A stretch of 64,000 bases of DNA. It comes from Maea johnstoni (Eukaryota > Annelida > Polychaeta > Spionida > Magelonidae). The notes below the pieces were generated by a model. It saw only the letters and a list, made by a program, of their open reading frames with translations. It did not search any database and was not told the origin of the DNA. The stretch is from positions 8,168,584 through 8,232,583 of the forward strand of contig OZ012695.1 of the NCBI GenBank assembly GCA_963942565.1. The letters run 5' to 3'. Shown piece by piece: positions 37,568 to 49,013 of the stretch. A program made the translations under genes and the position numbers. Numbering within the stretch: the stretch's first letter is position 1; the number at the start of each line of letters is the position of its first letter.

Positions 37568-37954
37568 GGCTATCATTTGGTCAGTATGAAATGAAATCAT
37601 CAGAAGCTTCGCCATTCCAGGGGTCAATTTTAATGCAGTTTGGATTGTTAGAACCGCCACAATTCCGTCTACATGCTTTAACATTTGTTTTTAAATCTGT
37701 AGCGAAAGGAAGATTCTGGGAAGGGTTGAAATCTTAGTAATTTTTTTTGACATCTTTAGTAGCGGGGAAAGTTGCCACAGCCATGGATTCAATGTTAACG
37801 GCAAAAATAAATTACTCGCCAGATTTCAAATTTCTAAACCTCGCAATTCGTTCTACTAGCCTCTTACTGCTCTCTTAAACCTTTTACAAAATGATGATTT
37901 TGCGACAGTTTGAAATTTGAGTACGGGGGGCGGGGGGGGGGGGGGGGTCCTGCA
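37568..37954. repeat. 205-bp array, second block, ending in a poly-G tract
   Basis: About two more units, with GAACCGCCACAATTCCG near 37651 and a weak one near 37835. A G-rich run (37925-37947) precedes the Helitron start. Confidence 0.75.
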
Positions 37955-38954
37955 TCTATATAATAAATCGTATTGGCGGAAAATTTTGCAGCGCCCTCTA
38001 TTGATTATAACCGTAAATAAAAGACGTCGAGTGGCGACATTCCTCTTCTTCACATCTTTGGTCTAATACTAGCTGATTGATTCGTTCGCCGTTGATAGAA
38101 ACATGGGGAGGTTGCTATCTTCTGTATCATGTCTTTCCTCTTTCTGATGCGATTTCTGCATCCTGTATTTTTCTCTTTTGCCCTTTCTCATGTGTCTGCG
38201 CATCCAGTTTTACCTTTTACTTTCTTCATTTTCTCTTCCTACTTATTTCTGTTTCATTCTTCAATGCGCTCTCTTATTATATTTGTTTTTTCTTTGTGCA
38301 TCATTTAAAAAAAAACTTTCAACGTGTGCCTCTGACTCCTATATTGTACATTTTATACCTGCACCCTGCAATCTTTCTTTGTTTGTGCATCCTATATTCT
38401 CATGCATTTATTCTCTATTCTTTTTGTTTTCTGTGCATCCTTTCGGTGTTTATTCCTTATTGCATTTTCTTTAATTTACAGATTTTCATTCTTTCATTTT
38501 TTGTGCATCTTCAAATCATCTTTTTTAAATTCTCTGTACATATTCATTGTCTTTCTTGGTCTTTGTTGTTTATCTTTGCACTATATATCTTCAATAACTT
38601 CTTTATCTCCAGTATTGTATTCATTTCCAGTGTCCCAGGGTATACTTCAATAACAAAAAAAAATATTCACATGTTTTTGATTTAAAACGTCGAGGGGGTA
38701 TTTCTACTTGGTTTTAAGAGAATATTTTAGTTGATACAGATTTCTCTTTTTCCCTGATTTCCCCTTCTCAGCACGATTTGATTCATAGTTGTATTGCTTA
38801 ATTTTCTCATTTATATCAGTTTTGTCTGTTTTCTTCCTTTTTTTTTTTGCATTCTCACATGAATTAAACTAATATGTCGTAAATGTTGACTCCACTAATT
38901 ATCACTTATTTGAAATTACAATCCAAATCCGTGCGTAGCACGGCGGGTGGCTAG
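37955..38954 (+). mobile_element. non-autonomous Helitron, 1000 bp
   Basis: Starts A|TCTATATAATAAATCG and ends CTAG|T, with a perfect hairpin CCGTGC-GTA-GCACGG (38929-38943) placed 7 nt before CTAG. Helitrons insert between A and T, start with TC and end with a hairpin plus CTRR. The 3' end closely matches the independent Helitron at 55551-57970 (AATCCAAA, hairpin, 7-nt spacer, CTAG). The interior has T-rich loose repeats around TTTGTGCATC. The 202-codon frame over them (38077-38685) is a hydrophobic by-product of T-richness. There is no Rep or helicase domain. Confidence 0.85.
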
Positions 38955-39300
38955 TGACTATGAACGTCTCCTCAGAGGGCGAGCTAAATCTCGTAGGCCG
39001 CTTCCGGTCTGGTAGACCTACGCGTCAAAAAACACGTCTTCTATTGGCTCTCGCTTGACAAAAACGATCTCGCGTGAAATGAACATCACTTTTTGCTGTA
39101 AGAGCACATTTTGTCGCCAATTCTTTTCAGGTTTTTAACATAGCTCTATCACATAATAGATATGGATTGTTTCCTTTAAATTGTATCGAAATAGCGCTCT
39201 GACTGCTGATAATCCCACTAACACGCGCATCTTCGCAACAAAGTAACAAATGCTTAATTACGCGACGTCATGGTTGAAGCAGCGTGGAAAGTGTCACGGT
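38955..39300. other. spacer between Helitron and 205-bp array
   Basis: Unrecognised sequence (motif CTCGTAGGCCGCTTCCGG). No gene is supported. Confidence 0.4.
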
Positions 39301-40770
39301 GGTTGACTATATGCTCACATTAATAATGAATTGCTAGCTTTTCAGTTTAAATGCAGTTTGAATCTTTAGATCCTCCTCAATTATTTCTACATTCCTGTAA
39401 ATTCGTTATTAAATGTACTGCGAAATGAAGATTATGCGAAAGGTTAAATTCTTAGTAATTTTCATGCCATCTTCAGTAAGGGGCACTGTGGCGGGCAGTG
39501 AGTGGTGGACTCAATGTTCACGTAAAATTGAATAATTCGCTGCTCCGTTGGTCAATTTTAATACAATTTAGCTCGTTAGCATCGCCACAAATCATTTTAC
39601 GTAACATAATTAATTCTCTTTTAAATGTGTTGCGAAATAATGGGTTTGCAAAAGGTTGAAATCTTAGTATTTTTTATGCCATCTTTAGTAGCGGAATAAG
39701 TTACATGAGTGTTGGACTCTATATTCACGGTAAAATTGAATTACTCGTTGTTCCTTTGGTCAATTCTAATGCAGTTTACATCGTTAGAACCGCCACAAAT
39801 AATTCTACTTGTCATATAATTGACTTCCAAATGTTTTGCAAAATGAAGATTTTGCGAAAGGTTGAAATCTTAATAATTTCCATGCATTCTTTAGTAGCGG
39901 GAAAAGTTGCCAAAGTGATAGACTCAATATTCACGGACAAAATGAATTACTCGCCCTTCTATTGGTCAATTTTAATGCGGTATGAACGGTAAGAACCGCA
40001 AAATTATCATATGCGCACTGTTAAAATATTGGTAATTTTCATGCCATCTTTAGTAGCGGGAAAAGTTGCCATAGTTGTGGTTCAATGTTTACGTAAAACT
40101 GAATTGCTCACTGTTCCGTGGGTCAATTTTAATGTGATTTAGATCATTAGAACCACAAACCATATTAGAGCCACAAATCATTCTACGTGAGATAACCGAT
40201 TCTCTTGCATATGTTACGCGAAATCAGGATTTTGCGAAAGGTTAGAATCTTAGTCATCTTTATGCCATCTTCAGTAGCGGGAAAAGTTGCCACGGTAATG
40301 GACTCAACGTTCACGGTAAAATGAATTACTCGCCCTTCCATGGGTCAATTTTAATGCAGTTTGAATGCTTAGAACCGCCATAATTCATTTTACTTACCAC
40401 ATAATTCGCTTCCGAATCTGTAGCTAAATTAAGATTTTGCGAAAGTTAGAAATCTTAGTAATTTCAATGCCATTTCTAGTATTGGGAAAAGTTGCCCCAC
40501 GGTTGTACATAAGTTCACGGTAAAATAAATCACTTGCCCATCCGTGAGTCAATTTTAATGCGGTTTAGAATGTTAAAAACTCACAATTCATTCTTCTTGC
40601 TTTTTACTACTCTTTTAAACCTGTTACAAAATGACGATTTTGCCATAGGTTGAAATCGTCCTAATGTTATGCCATTAATATTTGGCCAAGTTATGCTATC
40701 TTTTGGTCAGAACTAAAAAAATGAAATCGTCCGAAGCTTTGCGCTCGCTTCCTTGCCACGCCAGCCTCAT
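39301..40770. repeat. 205-bp tandem repeat array, third block, with family end
   Basis: About seven diverged units (cores near 39368, 39580, 39787, 39993, 40150, 40371 and 40577). The block closes at about 40770 with CGCTCGCTTCCTTGCC and ACGCCAGCCTCA, the complement of the family end at 42912, followed by TATTA. The family end abutting the array indicates that the tandem repeats are internal parts of a transposon family. Confidence 0.7.
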
Positions 40771-41214
40771 ATTAGTTGTGCAATAACCACACAGGACGAG
40801 TATTATAGCGCATAGCTATGAAAATATCTGGGCTTGGAAAACACACTTTGTTCAGTGCGAAGTTGTTTCTTTGGCTTTGAAGTGGTCCCGGTTCACCGCA
40901 CTGAGCCGGCCCCAAATCCCGGCTCAGTGACCATTAGAGAATATGATTTTTGTGTCATTTTCACAAAATGTAAGATATCACTAAAATACTGCCTCAGTTT
41001 GGCAACAAACACCTACGTCTCGGCTATAAATCTGCAACAATGCTCAGTGGCAGACCTTAATCCCAATAGCAATTGACCGAAAATTAATGGCATAAAAATA
41101 ACTTGGAATTCTACCTGTTGCAAAATTAGTATTTTGCAAGTGGCAACTGGTTTTAACAAGAGAGAGAGAAAAGAAAAAGAGAAGAGAAAGAAGAATAAAT
41201 ACACTAATTGTATT
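40771..41214. other. spacer with a reversed 205-bp fragment
   Basis: About 41070-41150 matches a piece of the 205-bp unit in reverse (AATTGACCGAAAATTAATGG). It is followed by a short purine-rich tract. No gene is supported. Confidence 0.45.
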
Positions 41215-41940
41215 GTATGTTTATTGATTATACCGTTAAGGTACAAAATCATAGCAGATACAGTTTTTACAAATGATCAACAGAACATAAATTAGTAATA
41301 ACAAACAATAAATAAACGTAAATAATAACTCTGAGACAAAGAAAACTTTTTACAAAGAGACAACGTAGTGCCTAAGCGAGTACTAAAAAAGTATATACAA
41401 TGCATCTAGTATGAGCTTTATGACGATACACAAGAAGTTAAAGCCTTTCATGTTCCTTTTAGCAGTGGAAAATATCAGGCCACCTCGCTCAGGTGCGTTA
41501 TATTATTGACGATGCAGTCCAAAGAGATTTCTCAGGTGCGTTATTTAGGGCAAAAACGGTACTGCGCAAATGCCCATTACATCAAAAAGAGAAGCATACA
41601 AAGTCACTTAATACATTTTCTAGCGTTCTTTTGTTATCGTCCTATAAATATACGTGATGTATTTGCTTGAGACAAGCCATATTTTGAGCATAGAGTCAAA
41701 CGGGGTTTCCACGGGGTGTTTTCCCATTATAATACTAAAAACATCATCTGACTCATTCATTACATTTTTCACGTTTTCATCATCTATAGCATATATCATA
41801 TCGAACATCTCAGACTTGATGCCTTCATTGTTTGGGCATTGCATAATAATATGGTTCGTGTCTTCTCTGATACCCAAACTGCAAATTTACTAATGTAAAG
41901 GTCGGGCGTATTTGAAATGTGGCATTTTCGCATATGGAAC
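41215..41940 (-). pseudogene. 3' fragment of a non-LTR retrotransposon (LINE)
   Basis: The minus-strand frame at 41892-41620 reads CSLGIREDTNHIIMQCPNNE and ends in a terminal ITKER. This has the Cys...His...Cys-Pro layout seen in the C-terminal domain after the reverse transcriptase of many LINE proteins (usually CxLC...H...CP). The second Cys is replaced here. Upstream in the same frame, RPLH is separated from CSLG by two in-frame stop codons, so the copy is dead. About 400 bp of 3' sequence follow, with an AATAAA-type signal at 41225-41220 on the minus strand. The 5' part is missing, as is typical of LINE copies. I cannot fix the clade. Confidence 0.5.
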
Positions 41941-42183
41941 GTAATCGGCTGTAGCTTAGATGAACAAACACAAGTGGATCCGAAACCAGCCGGTCAACCT
42001 GAACAAGCTAGCAGCAAGTAAAAGCAACTGTGGTTGTTACATGCACTTGTTCCCAAGGTGCCAACTTTAGGAATTTATTTGGGAATTACTTTCAATTTAT
42101 TGGTGTAACATAAATTGCAATATTTAATGTATGATAAGTCCCCGCCTATGACTTTGCATTTTTCAAAAGGGCAAATTACAAAT
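41941..42183. other. end of the 10.5-kb block
   Basis: Contains CCCGCCTATGACTTTGC and AAAAGGGCAAATTA, also seen at about 32720-32758 in the first element of the block. The 2.3-kb family resumes after it. Confidence 0.45.
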
Positions 42184-42911
42184 GAATATAAATCTTGCAA
42201 CTATAGATGACAGAACGTAGTAAGTTATAAACTAGCACCGACATGATTTAGAATAACGACATTGTTAATACCTGAGATTTTACTGCTAAATACTACTACT
42301 AATTACTGCTTTAATATACACGGGAACCATATCCTCTAAAACATCACTCACAGATTAACAGTACTTTACTGTTAAATCTGTGATTTACCCTTATTGCTCA
42401 TGCTGGATGTGTCCCACCTGTTTGGAAAGTTATATATAGTCACCTTCTCCTGCCATATTGTGACAAAGTCATGACTAGCCAGTGGTACGACATCGCAACA
42501 AAGGGTATATTGTTTAACTGCTCAAAACTGCCATATTAGTAATATTATTACCCAAACTGCAATGTTAACATCTGTTTACTCTAAAGTCAGGCTTTGCGAG
42601 CATGTTAAGGAGCTTCTCCTTCCGCGATAACTATCTGAGATAATCAATATTCATGATGCTGTGAAATATATAAGCTTCTGTACCCTATTCTCTCACAGTC
42701 CCTATACATGGCATGGTTATTATACTTTTTGAGGTGGTGAAAAAGGAGCCTTCACAAAGTATCTTGAGCTATGATATGCTTTCATAGGTACCACATGAAG
42801 GAATATATAAATAAATAGTTCCCGTCAATTGAAATGTTTACGAGTTATTATTTTCCTTTTCTAGTTTCCAAGTGGCCACCCTCTCTGGGTGTGATATATT
42901 TTCTTATAATA

Positions 42912-44017
42912 TGACGCTGGCATGGCCAGGAAGCGAGCGAAGCTTTGGATGATCATTTTTTTTTTACTTCTGACCAAAATACAGCATTGATTGACCGTAA
43001 ATTAATGGCATACAAAACATTACGATTTTAAACTGTCTTAAAATTTATATTTCGCAGCTGATTTTGACGAGAATGCAATGGCCAGTAGAATGAATTCTGG
43101 CGGTTCTATCGATCTAAACCGCATTAAAATTGACCCACGGACAGGCGAGAAATTCAGTTTTAACTTGGATATAGTAGCGGCCACGGCGTGGTATGGCCAG
43201 GAAGCGAGCCGAGAATTGAGCCACGGACGGGCGAGAAATTCAGTTTTAACGTGGATATACATGTAGTAGCGGCCACTTTCATTCATATTTCGCAACTGAT
43301 TTTGACGGGAATTCAATGGCCAGTACAATGAATTCTGGCGGTTCTATCGATCTAAACCGCAATGGTCAGTAGAATGAATTCAGGCGGTTCTAAACTGCAT
43401 TAGAATTGAATTGCATTCATATTTCGCAACTGATTTTGACGAGAATTCAATGGCCAGTACAATGAATTCTGGCGGTTCTATCGATCTAAACCGCAATGGT
43501 CAGTAGAATGAATTCAGGCGGTTCTAAACTGCATTAGAATTGAGCCACGGACGGGCGAGAAATTAAGTTTTAACGTGGATATACATGTAGAAGCGGCCAC
43601 TTTCTTTCACGCACGTGCATTCATGCATTTCATCCAATGGGATGAAATGTAAGTGTTTGGTATTGTTGTACTGCACATTACGTCATTGTCGACCAATGAA
43701 ATCGGTCGTTACTTAACCTACTAAAGATTCCTCCAGAACGGAAGTGGTCCGCACGTTGCCTCGCACGTTGGACGATATTGTTGTCCCGCACGTGGGACGG
43801 TGACAACTTTCTGGGTCCGTGTATGTATTTCTTATAGTGATAGTGACGTCATATACACTCATATACACACACGCTCAATTGACGGATTGCGAGGCTTCTC
43901 GAAAGGCTTCGCTCGCTAATAGTGATAGTGACGTCATATACACTCATATACACACACGCTCAATTGACGGATTGCGAGGCTTCGCGAAAGGCCTACGGCC
44001 TTTCGAGCTTCGCTCGC
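42912..44017. mobile_element. 1106-bp element of the 205-bp family, TAATA target duplication
   Basis: The unit reads TCTTATAATA up to 42911 and resumes TAATAACCTGCTC at 44018. The uninterrupted unit (about 53235) reads TCTTATAATAACCTGC, so the insert and its TAATA duplication are exact. The left end is TGACGCTGGCATGGCC then GGAAGCGAGCGAAGC; the right end is GAGCTTCGCTCGC, a subterminal inverted match. Inside are reversed 205-bp units, a tandem copy of about 130 bp (43299-43545) and an 84-bp duplication (about 43836-44017) containing GTGACGTCATATACACTC. No transposase. Confidence 0.75.
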
Positions 44018-44344
44018 TAATAACCTGCTCTGTGGCGTGGCTCCCAGCCCCATCCCCTTCCCCTCTGATGTGGAGAATCGAGCTGGTTGGGTGCACTGCA
44101 TAGCCACAATCACCTACAACCCGTGATCAATTCCTACAATAGGCAATGTATGTACTATTTTGGACTACAAATTTTATACAACTCAACGCCCATTCTTTAA
44201 CCATGAGGCATAGTCCACCATTGAAATACACTGTGTATATGCCAATGGGTACTGCCGCTGTGACCTGTTAAGATGGGCTATGATTGCAATACTTTAGATC
44301 AAAAGTGAACGAGACCCCAATATGATATTTGACTATCACGGAAC

Positions 44345-44822
44345 CCCGGGGGGGGGGGGGGGGGGGGGGGGCACTCGGGTACAGAGGGGGGGCGCACCTT
44401 CGTTACGTATTTCGCGGAAGAAGGGGTCTTTTTTTAAGACATCCGCATGTCCGCGATTTTGTAAAAGAAGGGTACTTTTTTGTACCCAGGTACGAAGTAT
44501 GAGGGTCAAAATCCCCTTACAATCCACGAAATATACGCGGCTCTGACGCGGAGTGACTCCCGAAGTGACTCAGGGCTTCCGAGTTTGCTGCCGCCACTTG
44601 CTGCCGCTAAACAAGCAGAGGATTATAAAATCTTAAGTTAAAATACGTGTTCCCGTTCTTTTGATAAAAGAAGGGGTTTTATTTAGTGGAAAAAATCAGC
44701 CTTTTATTAAAATAAGGGTGCTTTTCTGGCCAGAAATCAGTGCTTTAGGGGTATTTTTTAATTTTGATAACCAACGTATGCACCCCCCTAAATACCCAAG
44801 TGCCCCCCCCCCCCCCCCCCGG
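44345..44822. mobile_element. C/G-ended MITE, copy 1 (478 bp), 8-bp duplication CACGGAAC
   Basis: Flanked by CACGGAAC at 44337-44344 and 44823-44830. Other 2.3-kb units read CACGGAACATTG or CACGGAACGTTG without interruption. It starts CCC plus a long G run and ends in a long C run plus GG. Inside are GAAGAAGGGGTC and ATACGCGGCTCTGACG. The 8-bp duplication would fit hAT, Merlin or KDZ-type transposases, but the ends match none that I can name. ORFs across it are low-complexity. Confidence 0.85.
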
Positions 44823-46524
44823 CACGGAACATCGTCCACCAGAGACATCTATTTCAATTGTGCACAGCAGCAGTTTATCCACTATATAAGATCTAGTATT
44901 GTAAGATTTACGTTATACCACTACGTCTTCACGGCTGCAGATCTGTTGCCATGTCGATTGCTGACTCTGTGGAACTGTAAGGGTGGTTTCACGTAAATTG
45001 CACATTCAAACTGGAAAAAGCTGGTTCAAAGCTACTAGTAATCTTTTCTTGTTTACAACGTAGGCGTGGTAACTTCAAAAGGTTAGCTTAACCCCACTTT
45101 CATAGTGCAGACTTCTGTTTCAAGAATACCCTGGTGTGTTAGTCAACGACCCGACCCTCAAAGGGCATATAGTATGATGATTTCTTGAGGGAACATTGCC
45201 ATTGATGCGTATTATGCAATTATGCCACACTGCATGTGTTGTCCTAGAGTTGGTGACATTTCGTTTGGAGAGGCTTCAAGGAAATATATATTATACGTTT
45301 TTATTTTTTGCTGTAATCAGTTGCCATAGTTATGTCACCAATGGAGATGGGAAGTTCATATGTCGCTGGTGGATTAAGATAAGGGGACACCTAATTGAAC
45401 ATTTGCTCATATCCCCTCGACTATTTTGACTTCAAAACTGGAAATCGTCTCCCATAAACATTAGGAACGGGATTTCGAAGGAATATTGGGAATGCTTGCG
45501 ATACATATTCAATTAGAGTTGGTCAACATTGTAATATCACAATTGGACATTTAGCAGGAAGCACATGTCATTGGCAATATCATATTTTAAATAGTATTCA
45601 TGCATTCTGTAGTTTTTAATATGAATTACACTCTTTGTGACATGTCATATTAAAAAATGTCCTAATGCTATAGTTTAAGGAAAGTTGCAGCACCTTCATG
45701 GTGTTATTGACTGAAACGTGGTTTGTATACCAAAACCAATCTTTCACTTACTGATGCATAAAATACATATATGTGCCTGTCATTTTTGACTACTGGAAAT
45801 GCAAATTAGACATTCACCAGAAAATCCTCAACCGTCGTCCTGAACATGTCAATAAATCAAATATTTCTTACTCTCAAAATATAACCATTGAAGTGTATAC
45901 ACATAAGGTTCGGTGTAACCCGCCATTTTTGAGCTACTTTGAACTTTTTAGCCCAATTCATAACCACTCTCGGAGATGTATTTGGCCTCATGCTTTTGAA
46001 GCACATTTCAAAAATATTTTCATGCTGCTCTGTATCTGTATCAAAGGAAATATCAATCAGTATTCATATAAAAACTATTCTTCAAAAGTTTGCTTCATTG
46101 TATTATTTTCAAATGTACCTTGAATTATGAAATGGAGACAGCATAAACGGGTTAAAGTAGTTGCATAGGACTCTGGGTAGTTTTCCATTACTTGAAATGA
46201 AATGCATTGTTAAGTATCCCCCACTCCTTTCTTGATCCATTCATATGCATGGCATACCTAACTGAATCGCCTCTGCAGAGGATTTAAAGCCTTAACATAT
46301 TACCTGCCAATCCAAAGATTAAAATGGACTGTACAATGTATTCCTCCACGACTGAATCATATGGATTGCCTACCAAATTGAAAGCACCTAGTTGAGACCG
46401 AGGAAAGATTTATGGCCTACCCTGAATTTTGCAAAACTACAGTAAGAAGGTCTGTCCACTACTACTAAAAGTATGTCAAATTACACACAGATCTTTCACA
46501 ATGAGAATTTATATGTAATGCATT

Positions 46525-46592
46525 CATGTATGTATGTACGTATGTATGTATGTATGTATGTATGTATGTATGTATGTATGTATGTATGTATG
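46525..46592. repeat. (GTAT)n microsatellite
   Basis: About 65 bp of nearly perfect TATG in the first sub-copy of block B. Confidence 0.95.
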
Positions 46593-47103
46593 CACGCATA
46601 ACTATTACTCTAATCTTTTACAGTAGGGGATGCAGTGCAGTAAAAAGCATCGATTATCCAACCCTGTTTCTCGTTAAGTATGCTTGATAATGGCAGTAGT
46701 GACTGTGTGCAATTGTAATGGTGGCTCATACTGGAAGGACAGGTTTAAACTAGAAAAGCTGGCCACAAGCTAATCCCTTCCTGTTTACAACGTCTATAAC
46801 TTAAATATTGCTTCTTCCCATGAACCCACTGAATCTCTTCTGTAGGGGATTTAAAGACTTCACTTATAACCTGCCAATCCCAAGATTAAAATGGACTGTA
46901 CAATGTATTCCTGCACGACTGAATCATATGGATGGCCTACCAAATTGAAAGCACTTAGTTGGGACCAAGGAAAGCTTTAAGCCTAAATGTTAAACTTTGC
47001 AAAACTCTGGTGCATTGGTCATGTTATGTTTGTCATGTCCGCTACTACTAAAGTATTTCAAATTACATAGATCTTTCACAATGTGTATATATGTAATGCA
47101 TTC

Positions 47104-47350
47104 ATGTATGTATGTATGTATGTATGCATGCATGCATGAATGTATGTATGGTTGTAGTTATGTCTGTATGTTTGTACGTGTGTATGTATGTATTGGTGTA
47201 TGTATGTATGTGTATATGTATGTATGTATGTATGCTTGCATGTATGCAATGTCTTTATGTATGTATGTATGTCCATATGTATGTATGTATGCATGTATGT
47301 ATGTATGTATGCATGTATGTATGTATGTATGCATGTATGTATGCATGCAA
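47104..47350. repeat. (GTAT)n microsatellite
   Basis: An imperfect TATG array with TGCATGCA interruptions, the counterpart of 30367-30605. The ORFs of up to 154 codons over it are repeat translations. Confidence 0.95.
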
Positions 47351-47840
47351 ACTTGTTTGTTTGTTGGCATATATGCATGCATACATGGATTCATGTCAGT
47401 GAATGTGCGTCCACAAGTTTGTTTGTGTTTATGCCCACAGGGGACATTAAAACATAAGTGATGCATGTTCATGTATGCAGTCAAGGGGCATGTCTGCTAA
47501 CTTCCATTTGCAAACAAATCAATGGCGGCAAAAATATATCTTATCCTATTGCCATATTGGCGATATTAGACCAATTAATGGCAAAATGTTTCGTGTGTTG
47601 GATAAAATACCACCAATGATCCTACTCTCAAAGCGGTTGATGAATACGCAACTGAATAGGAACAAGTATAGGTGGTTCTCAAAAGGAACTAAACACGGGA
47701 CCTGTGACTGCTAGCCTACCCATTAGGCAATTACGCTATCTCTGAATATGTTGCTGTGTAATGGAATATGTGACATTTTAATATATAGGTAAAATTGAAC
47801 ATCATTTCCCCAGTCACGGCGTAGGTTTAACCGTGCAAAA

Positions 47841-48027
47841 CTTTCGTTATCTTCAGTGACTTATCAACCAAGGTTGCGAGTCCAACACTACTTTTTCCAT
47901 TGAATTATAGCAATGATCAGTTACACAGGTGGTTACTTTAGAGGGGTTCCACTTTGCATTTAAACCCAGTGGTTTAGAGCCTGTTTATTCACATTTCTAA
48001 CCTAACATTTAGGGATACCTGATAGTC
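47841..48027. other. spacer before the foldback element
   Basis: Short unrecognised segment ending in the target word CCTGATAGTC (48018-48027). Confidence 0.5.
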
Positions 48028-49003
48028 GGTTCTAGGACAATATCCCCCCGGACAATATCCCCCCGGACTATATCCCCCGGACAATATCCCCCCGGACAAT
48101 ATCCCCCCAGGACAATATACCCCCGTTCCAATATCCCCCCGGACAATATCCCCCCGGACAATATCCCCCCGGATGATATCTCTAGTAAAACATGTTTTAG
48201 TAAAAAAAAAATGTTTAATTTCAGTGTTTTAAATTATCCCAAAACATGTATTGGTAATTTTTTTTTTTTTTTTTTTTAATTTCAGTGTTTTAAATTATCC
48301 TAAATCGTGTGCCGGTGAAAAAAATTAAATAAAAAAAAAGAGTTGCAGTGTTTTAAATTATTCTAAAAAAATTTTTCAAAAATTCAAAAAAAAATTAGTG
48401 TTTTAAATTATCCTAAATCATGTGCCGGTAAAAAAAAATTAAATTAAAAAAAAAAATTGCAGTGTTTTAAATTATTCTAATTTTTTTTTCAAAAATTCAA
48501 AAAAAATTTAATAAAAAAAAAATCTTTTTTTTAATTAGTGTTTTAAATCATTTGAATTTTTGAAAAAAAAATTAGAATAATTTGAAACACTGCAATTTTT
48601 TTTTTAATTTAATTTTTTTACCGGCGCATGATTTAGGATAATTTAAAATACTAATTTCTTTTTGAATTTTTGAAAAAAAAATTAGAATAATTTGCAACTT
48701 CTTTTTAAATTTAATTTCTTTTTTCACCGGCACACGATTTAGGATAATTTAAAACACTGGAATTAAAAAAAAAAAAAAAAAAAAAATTTTACCAATACAT
48801 GTTTTGGGATAATTCAAAACACTGGAATTAAAATATTTTTTTTTTACTAAAACATGTTTTACTAGAGATATCATCCGGGGGGATATTGTCCGGGGGGATA
48901 TTGGAATGGGGGGATATTGTCCGGGGGGATTTAGTCCTGGGGGTATATTGTCCGGGAGGATATTGTCCGGGGGATATTGTCCGGGGGGATATTGTCCTGA
49001 TAC
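48028..49003. mobile_element. foldback element, 976 bp, with 10-bp target duplication
   Basis: CCTGATAGTC flanks it on both sides (48018-48027 and 49004-49013). Each arm starts with a minisatellite of GGACAATATCCCCCC units of about 16 bp. Each continues into mirrored AT-rich blocks (AGTAAAACATGTTTTAGTAA, CAGTGTTTTAAATTATCC, CCGGTGAAAAAA) that meet near 48530. It has no ORF. A 9-10 bp duplication is typical of the Mutator superfamily, so I infer a MULE-type non-autonomous element. Confidence 0.85.
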
Positions 49004-49013
49004 CCTGATAGTC

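Larger units (their letters stand above)
42184..45060. repeat. 2.3-kb family unit 1, with two insertions
   Basis: Order of family landmarks: GACAGAACGTAGTAAG (about 42210), TGTGATTTACCC (42380), GACTAGCCAGTGG (42472), ACCTGCTCTGTGG (44023), AATCACCTACAACCCG (about 44109), CCACCAGAGACAT (44836) and the CGTAGGCGTGG tail (about 45059). It is interrupted by an element at 42912-44017 and a MITE at 44345-44822. No frame is conserved between units, so I read it as non-coding repeat. Confidence 0.75.
45061..47840. repeat. duplicated block B, paralogue of about 27240-31140
   Basis: Shares with block A the order: GTGTGTTAGTCAA, GGGAACAT...GCCATTGATGC, CGCCATTTTTGAGCTACTTTG, GCATAAACGGGTTAAAGTAG, the AAATTGAAAGCAC repeat, GTAT arrays, and TAGACCAATTAATGGC. 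Inside it a unit of about 570 bp starting near 46320 is repeated near 46890 (AAAATGGACTGTACAATG). The copies differ by many substitutions and indels. Confidence 0.75.

Noticed and set aside
38077-38685. 202-codon hydrophobic ORF
   Set aside because: It lies inside the Helitron over T-rich repeats. The Phe/Leu/Ile content follows from base composition, and no signal or domain order is visible.
46997-47461. 154-codon Met-Tyr-Val-Cys repeat ORF
   Set aside because: A GTAT microsatellite read in frame. Similar ORFs occur on both strands at every GTAT array.
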